Shown here piece after piece: positions 1 to 6,996 of a stretch of 7,504 nucleotides of DNA. Position numbers and translations under genes: made by a program. The notes below the pieces were generated by a model, which worked only from the letters and a program-made list of their open reading frames with translations, was not told where the DNA came from and made no database searches. This DNA comes from Collinsella sp. (GTDB lineage: Bacteria; Actinomycetota; Coriobacteriia; Coriobacteriales; Coriobacteriaceae): assembly GCA_022713905.1 (NCBI GenBank), contig JAIHTM010000121.1:1-7504 (forward strand), read 5' to 3'. Each line of letters begins with the position of its first letter. Within the stretch, counting starts at the first letter, position 1.

Positions 1-1448
1 AGTTGTATGAGTGCGATGCCCTGCAGGAGCTTCCAGGGTATCGTTTCGGGCATCAGCGTGCGCGGCTCGGGCTCCTCCTCGCGCATGACAAACCACATCT
101 CGGGCGGAAGATCGCGGCGGCCTGTGCGCCCCATGCGCTGCAAAAAGGAGCTGACGGTAAACGGTGCATCGATCTGAAACGCACGCTCCAGACGGCCGAT
201 ATCGATACCGAGCTCCAGTGTAGATGTGGTGACGGTTGTCTGTGCCTGCTCCTCATCGCGCATGAGCTCTTCTGCCGTCTCGCGCAGCGATGCTGAAAGA
301 TTGCCGTGGTGGATGAGAAAGCGGTCGGGCTCGTGCCGGCTCTCGCAGTAGCTGCGCAGCATGGAGCACACGGCCTCTGCCTCCTCGCGCGAGTTGGCAA
401 AGACCAGGCACTTGCGGCCGCGTGTGTGCTCAAAGATATAGCCCATGCCGGGGTCGGCGTTGTCTGGCGCCGTGTCGGTGGGATTGAGTAATGCCTGTTC
501 GGGTGCTCGGGGGATGTCGACTTCGCCCTCGGGGGCTGAGGAAGTGCGACGGTCCTTGGGAGCTGCCTTGCCCCGCGCCTGCTCGCGACGTTGACGGCGC
601 TCCTCCTGTGTGAGTTGTCCACTATGGCGCATATCTTGGCTGCTGGCGGGCAGTGCCGCGGGTGGTGCCGACTCAATGCGCTCGCATGCGAGCACCTCGG
701 CTTCCTGCGGACCCGTGCTCGTGAATCCCCGCTGTTGCGCTTGGGGACCCGAGTTGTAGAAGTGCTCCATGGAGATGCGCCACACGCGGCGCGGCTCCTC
801 AAAGCGGGGGATGACGCAGTCGCGTCCCGTCCCCTGTGAGAGAAAGGCACCTGTGCGCTCGGGGTCGCCGATGGTGGCCGAAAGGCCAATGCGGCGGGGC
901 TGCACGCCTGCCATGCGCGAGAGGCGCTCGATAAGGCAGAGCGTCTGCCCACCGCGGTCACCGCGCATGAGCGAGTGGACCTCGTCGATAACCACATAGC
1001 GCAGGTCGCAGAACATACGCGGAATTGCCATGTGCTTGTGGATCAGGAGTGCCTCGAGTGATTCGGGCGTAATCTGTAGGATACCGCTCGGCTTTTTGAT
1101 GAGCTTTGCCTTGTGCGACTGCGAGACATCGCCGTGCCAGTGCCAGACGGGGATATCGGCCTCTTCGCACAGATCGTTGAGGCGAACGAACTGGTCGTTG
1201 ATGAGTGCCTTGAGGGGGCCAATATAGAGGGCGCCAACGCTTGCGGGCGGGTTCTCCCAAAACTCGGTCAGGATGGGAAAGAAGGCTGCCTCGGTTTTGC
1301 CAGATGCCGTGGATGCCGTCAGGAGCACATTGTCTTGCGTGTTGAAGATGGCATCTGCCGCCGCAACCTGGATGGAGCGCAGGCTCTCCCAATCGTGGGA
1401 GTAAATGAAATCCTGGATAAACGGGGCGTAGCGGTCAAAGGCGTTCAC
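1..1448 (-). CDS. Superfamily 2 DEAD/DEAH-box helicase, Lhr/BrxHI-like, N-terminal 482 residues (3' end beyond window)
   Basis: This is probably an ATP-driven DNA helicase or translocase acting in the cytoplasm. All core SF2 motifs are readable: a Q at residue 27 before the P-loop, motif I TASTASGKTEAAFFP (44-58, lysine 51), motif Ia IGPLKALINDQ (76-86), motif II DEVH (155-158), motif III SAT (190-192), motif IV LVFANSREEAE (348-358), HHGNLS (380-385), motif V TSTLELGIDIG (408-418) and motif VI QRMGRTGRR (437-445). Residues about 244-334 form an Arg/Gln/Pro-rich linker between the two RecA domains. The DEVH box, the SATIGD segment and the motif V/VI wording resemble Lhr-type helicases such as BrxHI of type 2 BREX. 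The start is GTG at 1448, chosen for a GGGAGG site 4 nt upstream. The gene is third in the TerB-ATPase-helicase cassette, 116 nt after the ATPase gene. The frame stays open to the window edge, so the C-terminal part and any further partner genes are unseen. Helicase identity is very secure; subfamily and role are inferred. Confidence 0.93.
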   Translation of the reverse strand, partial: MNAFDRYAPFIQDFIYSHDWESLRSIQVAAADAIFNTQDNVLLTASTASGKTEAAFFPILTEFWENPPASVGALYIGPLKALINDQFVRLNDLCEEADIPVWHWHGDVSQSHKAKLIKKPSGILQITPESLEALLIHKHMAIPRMFCDLRYVVIDEVHSLMRGDRGGQTLCLIERLSRMAGVQPRRIGLSATIGDPERTGAFLSQGTGRDCVIPRFEEPRRVWRISMEHFYNSGPQAQQRGFTSTGPQEAEVLACERIESAPPAALPASSQDMRHSGQLTQEERRQRREQARGKAAPKDRRTSSAPEGEVDIPRAPEQALLNPTDTAPDNADPGMGYIFEHTRGRKCLVFANSREEAEAVCSMLRSYCESRHEPDRFLIHHGNLSASLRETAEELMRDEEQAQTTVTTSTLELGIDIGRLERAFQIDAPFTVSSFLQRMGRTGRRDLPPEMWFVMREEEPEPRTLMPETIPWKLLQGIALIQ

Positions 1449-1452
1449 GGGG

Positions 1453-1458
1453 CCTCCC
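1453..1458 (-). promoter_or_regulatory. Ribosome binding site that fixes the GTG start of the helicase
   Basis: On the minus strand GGGAGG is followed by CCCC and then GTG. No in-frame ATG lies just upstream, only TTG codons without a comparable site. The same 4-nt spacing is seen before the TerB and DUF554 genes. Confidence 0.75.
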
Positions 1459-1525
1459 TTCAAAAGCGAATCTCTCAACGCGGTGGGCAGTGGCTTGCTG
1501 CATTGCTGCTTCAACGTTTGCCCAG

Positions 1526-1567
1526 ATAAAACCTGCCAAAATAAACCTGTCCCTTTTTGGCAGGTTA
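1526..1567. repeat. REP/REPIN-like palindromic repeat between ATPase and helicase genes
   Basis: A perfect 12-bp inverted repeat pairs 1530-1541 (AACCTGCCAAAA) with 1555-1566 (TTTTGGCAGGTT) around a 13-nt loop. Within it, ATAAAACCTG (1526-1535) and ATAAACCTG (1541-1549) form a near-direct repeat, and the centre reads AAACCTGTCCC. The right arm contains the first two bases of the minus-strand ATPase stop codon TAA (1565-1567). Short palindromes with a GGGACAGGTTTATTTT-like core are typical of dispersed intergenic repeats mobilised by Y1 (RAYT/IS200-type) transposases; that family assignment is from memory and is inference. In the transcript it would form a strong hairpin followed by only a few U residues, so it could also weaken read-through into the helicase gene or protect the upstream mRNA end. 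Confidence 0.6.
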
Positions 1568-2869
1568 GATGGTGAATTCGGCGAAGTTGTGGTCGTCGTC
1601 TGCGGTGCTGGTGTCGTCTGTTGCGGCTGCCGGCGCCAGCGCGTCGCCGCCGACGCTTTGCAGCAACTCGGCCACGTTAGCATCGGGGTTTTGACACAGG
1701 ATATCGAGCAGCTCGATAAAGTCGCGGATGACCTCGCGAGGCGTCAGATGCGTGTCGGCCCCCACGCGGCCAAACTCGATCTTGAGGAAGTCCACCAAGT
1801 CGTTCTCGGTAAGCGTGGGCGTCCAGCCAAAGTAGCCGGCATGGATCTGCATGAGCTTTTCGATGAGCACCAGCAGCTCCTCGTAGGTGAGCGGCTGCAG
1901 GCGGATGATGGGCGCGAGCATGTCTTTGAGGTCATCGCGCGCAAAGCGGCCCTGGGCGAGTCGGCTCCGAAGGGCCTCGTAGGAAAAGACGCCGCGGCGG
2001 CGGTCCTCGATAGAGGTCGGCGTGCCGCCCATGATCACGCCCAGGTACTGCGCTTTGCCTTGGAGCGTGTCGTTGTACATGGTCAGGATCTTCTCGTAGT
2101 TATATTGGCGCGTAATCGCGTTGGGAATCTTGTATAGATTCACGAGCTCGTCGATGAGCACCAGCATGCCCTTGTAGCCGCTGCAGACCAAAAAACGTGC
2201 GATGAGCTTGACGTAGTCGTACCAGTCGTCGTCGCTGATAATGGTCGAGGAGCCCAACTCGGCGCGTGCTTCACTCTTGGTGCGGTACTCGCCGCGAATC
2301 CATTTGGTCACGCGACTCATAGCTTCTTCGTCACCCTCCGAGACGGCTGCGCGATAACGGCGGAGCATACGGGCGAAGTCGAAGCCGTGGACCATTTCCT
2401 CGAGCGGGGCCAGTTGGGCATTAACGGCAGACTCGTCGGCGTCGGCACACGAGGCGACCCAGCGGTCCAGGATAAGGTTGAGCGCGCCGCCCTCGGGGCG
2501 CGTCTTGGTCGATATGTTGCGGATGAGCTCGCGATAGGTGGCGAGGCCCTGGCCCTGGCCGCCCTGTAGGCGGCGTTCAGGGGAAAGGTCGGCATCGGCG
2601 ACCACAAAGCCCTCGCCCATGGCATGCGTTCGGATGGTCTGGAGCAAAAAGCTCTTGCCGGCGCCGTAGCGACCGACTAGGAAACGGAAGCTCGCGCCGC
2701 CATCGGCGATGAGGCTTAGGTCGGTGAGCAGGGCACGGATTTCGACCTCTCGCCCCACGGTGATATAGGGAAGGCCAATGCGCGGGACAACGCCGCCCTT
2801 GAGCGAGTTGAGAATGACGGCGGCGACGCGCTTGGGCACACGGGGTGCTGCGGGTGCGGTATCACTCAT
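1565..2869 (-). CDS. P-loop ATPase of the BrxC/BrxD (DUF2791) type, second gene of the TerB cassette
   Basis: The 434-residue cytoplasmic protein is predicted to bind and hydrolyse ATP. Walker A is GRYGAGKS at 66-73 (lysine 72), preceded by a FRFLVG strand. Walker B is GMLVLIDELVNL at 234-245, with acidic D240 and E241. A sensor-like segment VIMGGTPTSIEDRRRG covers about 278-293, and a helical region follows. The GRYGAGKSFLL and LIDELVNLYKI wording and the length fit the BREX system ATP-binding family (DUF2791), in which BrxD is a stand-alone member found beside the BrxHI helicase. The last ~25 residues are acidic and Ala/Thr-rich and look disordered. The ATG at 2869 lies inside the end of the TerB gene, giving an 8-nt overlap and only a weak, distant GAGG, so translational coupling is likely. 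The stop codon overlaps the palindromic repeat. The ATPase call is secure; its role as loader or regulator of the helicase is inference. Confidence 0.9.
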   Translation of the reverse strand: MSDTAPAAPRVPKRVAAVILNSLKGGVVPRIGLPYITVGREVEIRALLTDLSLIADGGASFRFLVGRYGAGKSFLLQTIRTHAMGEGFVVADADLSPERRLQGGQGQGLATYRELIRNISTKTRPEGGALNLILDRWVASCADADESAVNAQLAPLEEMVHGFDFARMLRRYRAAVSEGDEEAMSRVTKWIRGEYRTKSEARAELGSSTIISDDDWYDYVKLIARFLVCSGYKGMLVLIDELVNLYKIPNAITRQYNYEKILTMYNDTLQGKAQYLGVIMGGTPTSIEDRRRGVFSYEALRSRLAQGRFARDDLKDMLAPIIRLQPLTYEELLVLIEKLMQIHAGYFGWTPTLTENDLVDFLKIEFGRVGADTHLTPREVIRDFIELLDILCQNPDANVAELLQSVGGDALAPAAATDDTSTADDDHNFAEFTI

Positions 2870-4622
2870 GGTCTAGGTATCCTCTCACGTCTGCTTCGTA
2901 ATCCTCGATGATCTGCGGTCCTGCCGCTCCAAACTCGATAACGGTGTCACCCACCAGGTCAAAGAGCGCCTCGTTGATGCTGTCGACGAGCATGTTCTCG
3001 CTCTGCCCCGATTGCACTACCGCCGATTCCGCCTGTACTGCGTTGTGCTCGAGCAGCGCGCGGAGATAGGCGTCTGCGGCAGGCGTGAGTTCGTTCGTGG
3101 CGTCAGCGGGCGCAACAGCTGCGAACGCGGGCGTCGGCGCGAGAAGCGGTGCCACGACACCAAACTGTTCGGTGGATATGGTTGGCTCGTCGGTCTCGTC
3201 CTGCCGAATGGGTGCCGCGACCGCCTCGACAATCGCGTCGGCTACGGGCTCGGCTTCCGGTTGCCCTGAGTCCGCTGCCTCGGCTTCCACAGGTGCGCCG
3301 TCCTCGCGCTCTTCGTCGATTAAAAGTGCTTCGCGCGTTTGCGCAGCGGCGCTCCGAATGTGCCCCAGCTGAGTCAGGTCGATATCGATCTTGACGGGCT
3401 GGTGTGCGGCGTCCCACGAAAGCCATGCCACAATCTCGTCATCGATAATCTTGGCCAGATATTTGGGGACCTTTTCTTCCTTAAGGGGATGGGCGGGGTC
3501 CAGCGCCAGGCGCAAGCGTTGGTCGCAGGCGCGCATCATTTCACCGAGCTTTTTGCTCTTTTGCCTACTACCATGGATACGCATGCATTCCCAAAAGCCG
3601 TTTTGGCAACGGTAGATGTGGATGGGATCCAGGCGGTATTCGCAGTCCTCGTGGCGCTCGGGCGCAAAGAATACGGCCGAGGCAAACATGGTGTAGGGCA
3701 TGGCCGTCTCCTCCCCAAACAAGCTCGCTACGATGCCGGTCTTTCGGTGCGTGTCATAGTAGCGCGCCATGCGGACATACACGGCGCATGCCACGTGGCG
3801 CAGATCGCGGTGGTGGCTGCGGTCGAGCCGCGAGTTACTTAGGTTGTACGTGGAGAGGGCGTTGATGGCGGCCATGAGTCGCTCCTCGCGCACCTCATCG
3901 GGCGGAAGGGGGAGCGTGGGCTCGGAGGTTTTGCGACGTTTGGGGGTCTGGTCGGACGGTGCCGGTGCCGGTACAAGGTCTCGTGCCGCGCGCCGCAGCT
4001 CGATAAGGGCGTTATCGAACATGACGGTTTTAGAGTCGCGGAGCAGCTTGGGGTCGAGCCCATGGAATACGGCGTAATCCTGCAACCACACGCGTGCAAA
4101 CCGATCAATGCCGGGCTCGAAGGCGCGATAGACATCCCAAAAAGCCTTGATCTTGTTAAAACCATCGAGTGGATTATCTACGCCAATGCCGCAGATCAGC
4201 TCATAGAGATACAGAAAGGCAAAGGACGTAGACGTTTCCTCGACGGTTCCGCGGCGCACTTGGGCACGCCAGGTAAAGTAGCCGCGCAGTTGCCGGTCGC
4301 TCATGGCGTTGTAGGTGGGAAAGTACGACTTAAAGGTGCCGTTGTAGGGACAGTCGTCCTCAAAGCCGGCCATCAGCAGGCCCTGGCGGTAAAAAAGCTC
4401 GGCTTCCGAAAGCCAGCGGCCCGCACCGCCCTTGGGGTCATCCTGCCAGCGCGATATCTCGCGCATTTTACGGTACTGGTCGGGGAGGAAATTCTGCATC
4501 TGTCGGCCGGTTTTGAGAATCGGCTCGTCTGCGTAGGTTTCGTTTGAGAAGCGGGCGGACTGATGGGTCCGGGCCTCGGCCATAATGCGCTCGATGAGCA
4601 TCTTGATGTCCTGGTCGGCCAC
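2862..4622 (-). CDS. TerB_N / TerB_C domain protein, first gene of the ATPase-helicase cassette
   Basis: The 586-residue protein has no signal peptide or membrane segment. Residues about 40-215 match the TerB_N domain: RWLSEAELFYRQGLLMAGF, then SYFPTYNAMSDRQLRGYFTWRA (begins at 99) and FLYLYELICGIG (136-147). Residues about 245-400 are a helical and mixed middle part. Residues about 410-583 resemble TerB_C: an IDIDLTQLGHIRSAAAQTRE strand-helix, then LVDSINEALFDLVGDTVIEF and a final IIEDYEADVRGYL. TerB_C is interrupted by an Ala/Glu/Pro-rich linker at about 438-512. TerB_N and TerB_C often flank a metal-binding TerB core in stress-response proteins; no clear TerB core is seen here. The start is GTG at 4622 with AGGAGG 4 nt upstream. 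The gene is probably the first of its operon. The TerB label does not imply tellurite resistance. The role as sensor or scaffold for the ATPase and helicase is inference. Confidence 0.88.
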   Translation of the reverse strand: MADQDIKMLIERIMAEARTHQSARFSNETYADEPILKTGRQMQNFLPDQYRKMREISRWQDDPKGGAGRWLSEAELFYRQGLLMAGFEDDCPYNGTFKSYFPTYNAMSDRQLRGYFTWRAQVRRGTVEETSTSFAFLYLYELICGIGVDNPLDGFNKIKAFWDVYRAFEPGIDRFARVWLQDYAVFHGLDPKLLRDSKTVMFDNALIELRRAARDLVPAPAPSDQTPKRRKTSEPTLPLPPDEVREERLMAAINALSTYNLSNSRLDRSHHRDLRHVACAVYVRMARYYDTHRKTGIVASLFGEETAMPYTMFASAVFFAPERHEDCEYRLDPIHIYRCQNGFWECMRIHGSRQKSKKLGEMMRACDQRLRLALDPAHPLKEEKVPKYLAKIIDDEIVAWLSWDAAHQPVKIDIDLTQLGHIRSAAAQTREALLIDEEREDGAPVEAEAADSGQPEAEPVADAIVEAVAAPIRQDETDEPTISTEQFGVVAPLLAPTPAFAAVAPADATNELTPAADAYLRALLEHNAVQAESAVVQSGQSENMLVDSINEALFDLVGDTVIEFGAAGPQIIEDYEADVRGYLDHE

Positions 4623-4658
4623 CGCTCCTCCTCTCGAACGCAGCTACGGTGACCTCAT

Positions 4659-4664
4659 ATCATA
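4659..4664 (-). promoter_or_regulatory. Candidate extended -10 promoter of the TerB-ATPase-helicase operon
   Basis: On the minus strand TGCTATGAT gives an extended -10 element (TG-N-TATGAT) with no convincing -35 hexamer. Transcription would start near 4652, leaving a leader of about 30 nt before the GTG at 4622. The whole gap 4623-4709 otherwise holds only the ribosome binding site at 4627-4632, and I see no clear terminator for the DUF554 gene in it, so some read-through from that gene is possible. Confidence 0.45.
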
Positions 4665-4709
4665 GCACAGCATCAAACAGATGTTCGAGATACCGCTATG
4701 TAGATAGAC

Positions 4710-5426
4710 TTAGAACAGGAGAGCGTAGATGACGGCAATGACGACGGCTGGCAGCATGTTGGCCGTGCGGAAGGTCTGAGGTCGGATAAGGTTGACGCCG
4801 ACGCAGAAGATGAGCATGGATCCCACGAGTGAGAGACTGTCGAGGGCTGCGGTGGTCATGATGGGGGAGAGTGCGCCGGCAAACAGCGTGATCGTCCCCT
4901 GGAACACGGCGACGGGCAGGGCCGAGAAGATGCAGCCGCGGCCGAGCGAGGCCGTCATGGTGCAGACGATGATGCAGTCCAGTGCGCCCTTCAGGGCGAG
5001 CGTGGACCAGTCACCGAGCAGGCCGTCCTGAATCGATCCCACGATGGCCATGGCACCGATGCACACGGTGAGCGATGCCGAGACAAAGGCGTTGGTGAAC
5101 TCGTTGTCTCCCTCGCTTCCGGTTTTGCGCTTGAGCCATTCGCCGAGGTTTTCGATGGCAGCTTCCAGGTTGATGACTTCGCCGATGAGCGATCCGAGGG
5201 CAAACGAGACGATCAGCATAGTGGTACCGGTGGTCGACAGGGCGCTGCCGTCGATAACGAGCATCTTTTGCATGGTGCCGCCCAAGCCGATAAACAGGAC
5301 GCACAGCCCCGATGCTTTCATGAGCGTGTCTTGGATGCGCGGTGTGATAAAACGGCCGCCCGCTAATCCCAAAAGACCGCCTGCAATCAAAAGCGCGACG
5401 TTGATGATCGTTCCCAAACCCGGCAT
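4710..5426 (-). CDS. DUF554 family (YqgA-like) integral membrane protein
   Basis: The 238-residue protein is highly hydrophobic. Likely membrane spans are near residues 3-24, 38-55, 66-84, 113-133, 144-161, 165-187, 197-213 and 220-238. Family wording is plain: an N-terminal MPGLGTIINVALLIAGGLLG, TLMKASGLCVLFIGLGG, and the conserved SASLTVCIGAMAIVGSIQDG (116-135) followed by a GD and a K/LD helix. The length agrees with the usual 225-240 residues. Bacterial DUF554 proteins have no established biochemical function; a transporter-like role is possible but unproven. The start is ATG at 5426 with GGGAGG 4 nt upstream. An in-frame start 19 codons earlier would add a hydrophilic tail unlike the family and was not used. 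The gene stands alone between the surface-protein operon and the TerB cassette, and I see no functional link to either. Confidence 0.93.
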   Translation of the reverse strand: MPGLGTIINVALLIAGGLLGLAGGRFITPRIQDTLMKASGLCVLFIGLGGTMQKMLVIDGSALSTTGTTMLIVSFALGSLIGEVINLEAAIENLGEWLKRKTGSEGDNEFTNAFVSASLTVCIGAMAIVGSIQDGLLGDWSTLALKGALDCIIVCTMTASLGRGCIFSALPVAVFQGTITLFAGALSPIMTTAALDSLSLVGSMLIFCVGVNLIRPQTFRTANMLPAVVIAVIYALLF

Positions 5427-5456
5427 GGATCCTCCCGTATTGATGCCACCTTGGCA

Positions 5457-5462
5457 ATCGTA
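5457..5462 (-). promoter_or_regulatory. Weak candidate extended -10 promoter for the DUF554 gene
   Basis: Minus-strand TGCTACGAT resembles the extended -10 seen before the TerB gene, but no -35 box is evident. The leader also contains a small hairpin TGCCA-AGG-TGGCA. The rest of the 118-nt gap (5427-5544) is relatively AT-rich and includes a 6-bp dyad (TAATAC/GTATTA, 5497-5520). No convincing terminator for the upstream secreted-protein gene is visible. Confidence 0.3.
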
Positions 5463-5544
5463 GCAGAATGGAACGCAGGGCATATTGCGACTTGTCTAAT
5501 ACGTTATATGAGTGGTATTAAGTCTGGCGTACAGCGGTTAAGCC

Positions 5545-6957
5545 TTAGGTTGTCGTCGGAACGTAGGGATAGTATTCAAAGCGTAGCGTCATCAGCCGTT
5601 GCGGGGACTCGATGCCCGCGGCGATGATATCGGCATCTCGGGCGCGGTCAAACCCTTCAAGTTCAATCTGGTACGAGACGTCTTCCATAATGTCCAGACG
5701 CCGCCAAGCTAGGAGCGTGTCGCCATCGAATTCCAAGGTTTTGCTTCCATCTGGGGCAACGGCGTATAGGCGCAGCTTGGCAGTGGTTGCAGGGTCGACG
5801 ATCGTGATCTTTTTGATTTCGTTCCGAGTATTCTTGGCGCCTAACAAGGTGAGCAATGTTGGTGCCACGATTTCACCCGATGGCAAAAAAACGACCTCGA
5901 CGGACTCCGGAAATGCGATGATGGCAGATTTGCGAACAGGTTGATTGGCCGCGGCAACTTCGATGCTTGCTGCATCGACGGTCGTCGTGTGGTCGAGTGC
6001 GGTGAGCATGCAGCAGTTGCCCTCATCGACATCTTGGGACGTCGCAAGGCCTAGGCTGTCCTCGAGTTGGGGATCGTTTGGCTCGATAACAGCTTCATCC
6101 GGTTCCTCTGAAGGGGCGGAGATGCCGTTTGTCGGCAGTGGCGCGCTGCCTGCTTTCTCCTCTGTTATGGCTGCGTTCGTGGTGCCATCTTTTGATGGGA
6201 AGGCCATTTCGTTCAATACAAAGGGAGCGACCCCGATGGCTCCAGCTCCATTCCATTCCATTTCGAGGAGCGCCGGGTCGGCAAGTACGTGCTGCCTGTC
6301 TTGCGTTTGGACATCGATCTCGATAGGGCAGGGTTTCGCCCCTCGAGTAAGGCTGAGCGACCCGTTTTGCCTATCGTCTTTGATTTTGGCGCCTTCGGCA
6401 TTGTCGGCGTAGAACAACAGGGGGGTCTCTCCCGTTGCAACGGCGTCGGTGCTGGCTTTGGTTATCCGCAACGATGCCGTGAATGAGAGAGTGGGCTGCG
6501 CGCCGTCGGCGTGCGAGACAACGCAGCCCAGGCATACACCTCCTTCTTCTTCGAAAAACGCGCTGTCGAAGGCGACCTTCGCTTCGTTCGCCGAGTCATC
6601 GACCGAAGCGATGTCGATGCGTAGCTCCAAATCGCAAGGGTCGTCATCTGCATCGAGCGCAACTGAGCGCCACGTGCAGATGGCGCATCCTGCCTGGGAG
6701 CCGTTCGTCTTGTCCGAACGCTTGATATCCACGACTATCGAGCTGTCCGTGTCCTGGCGAAGGCATCCCGAGGTCGAGACTGTTGCCTGTGTGAGCGAAA
6801 ACCGCTTGCATGCAATGACGCTCGACGGGTCCGGTGCGGGGCTTAGGGCTGCCGGCAAGGAGTCCGCCATGACGGGGGTCGCCCAAGCGGCGATAGGCGT
6901 TCCGGTTGCGAGCGCGCCGCAGAGCGCGACGACGGGCAAAAGGTTCTTCGATGCCAT
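5545..6957 (-). CDS. Secreted cysteine-rich protein of unknown function, 470 residues
   Basis: I do not recognise a named family. Residues 1-27 form a classical Sec signal peptide: MASKNLLPVVALCGALATG, then a cleavage site near AWA. There is no lipobox. The predicted mature part has ten cysteines (50, 65, 91, 94, 108, 142, 145, 210, 315, 316), including two CxxC pairs, CAIC (91-94) and CLGC (142-145). Residues about 250-312 are an acidic Pro/Ser/Glu-rich linker. The C-terminal part (about 343-465) is strand-rich, with FPESVEVVFLPSGEIVAP and ITIVDPATTAKLRLYAVAPD, and resembles beta-sandwich modules of exported coriobacterial surface proteins. No sorting signal or C-terminal membrane anchor is present, so it should be released or held by partners. 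The ATG at 6957 follows AAGGAGA. The gene begins 39 nt after the LAQTG mini-protein gene, so the two are probably co-transcribed. Disulfide bonding or metal binding by the cysteines is inference. Confidence 0.85.
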   Translation of the reverse strand: MASKNLLPVVALCGALATGTPIAAWATPVMADSLPAALSPAPDPSSVIACKRFSLTQATVSTSGCLRQDTDSSIVVDIKRSDKTNGSQAGCAICTWRSVALDADDDPCDLELRIDIASVDDSANEAKVAFDSAFFEEEGGVCLGCVVSHADGAQPTLSFTASLRITKASTDAVATGETPLLFYADNAEGAKIKDDRQNGSLSLTRGAKPCPIEIDVQTQDRQHVLADPALLEMEWNGAGAIGVAPFVLNEMAFPSKDGTTNAAITEEKAGSAPLPTNGISAPSEEPDEAVIEPNDPQLEDSLGLATSQDVDEGNCCMLTALDHTTTVDAASIEVAAANQPVRKSAIIAFPESVEVVFLPSGEIVAPTLLTLLGAKNTRNEIKKITIVDPATTAKLRLYAVAPDGSKTLEFDGDTLLAWRRLDIMEDVSYQIELEGFDRARDADIIAAGIESPQRLMTLRFEYYPYVPTTT

Positions 6958-6996
6958 GGGGTCTCCTTGCTTTATATTGTGCGAGCTGGTTGTGTC

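Noticed and set aside
53..997. Long open frame of 314 codons on the minus strand
   Set aside because: It is a shadow of the helicase gene in another frame. Its translation is Arg/Ser/Ala-rich with no domain, whereas the +1-shifted frame shows every SF2 helicase motif in order.
1530..1566. Simple rho-independent terminator for the ATPase gene
   Set aside because: The stem is strong, but it is followed on the minus strand by TTATCTGGG rather than a U-run outside the stem, and the helicase gene downstream has no obvious promoter of its own. A repeat with possible attenuation fits better.
1490..2137. 215-codon open frame on the plus strand opposite the ATPase gene
   Set aside because: It lies antisense to a well-supported gene, has no plausible ribosome site or domain, and is expected from GC-rich codon bias on the opposite strand.
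2862..4622. Tellurite-resistance interpretation of the TerB protein
   Set aside because: Only TerB_N and TerB_C regions are visible, with no TerC, TerD or TerA neighbours. The partners are an ATPase and a helicase, which point to DNA processing.
5427..5483. 19-codon N-terminal extension of the DUF554 protein
   Set aside because: The extension is hydrophilic and cysteine-containing, unlike the family, and the ATG at 5426 has a much better ribosome site and the usual MPGLGTIIN start.
5497..5520. TAATAC/GTATTA inverted repeat as terminator or operator
   Set aside because: The stem is only 6 bp, entirely AT-dominated, with a 12-nt loop and no U-run. It is too weak to call without comparative data.
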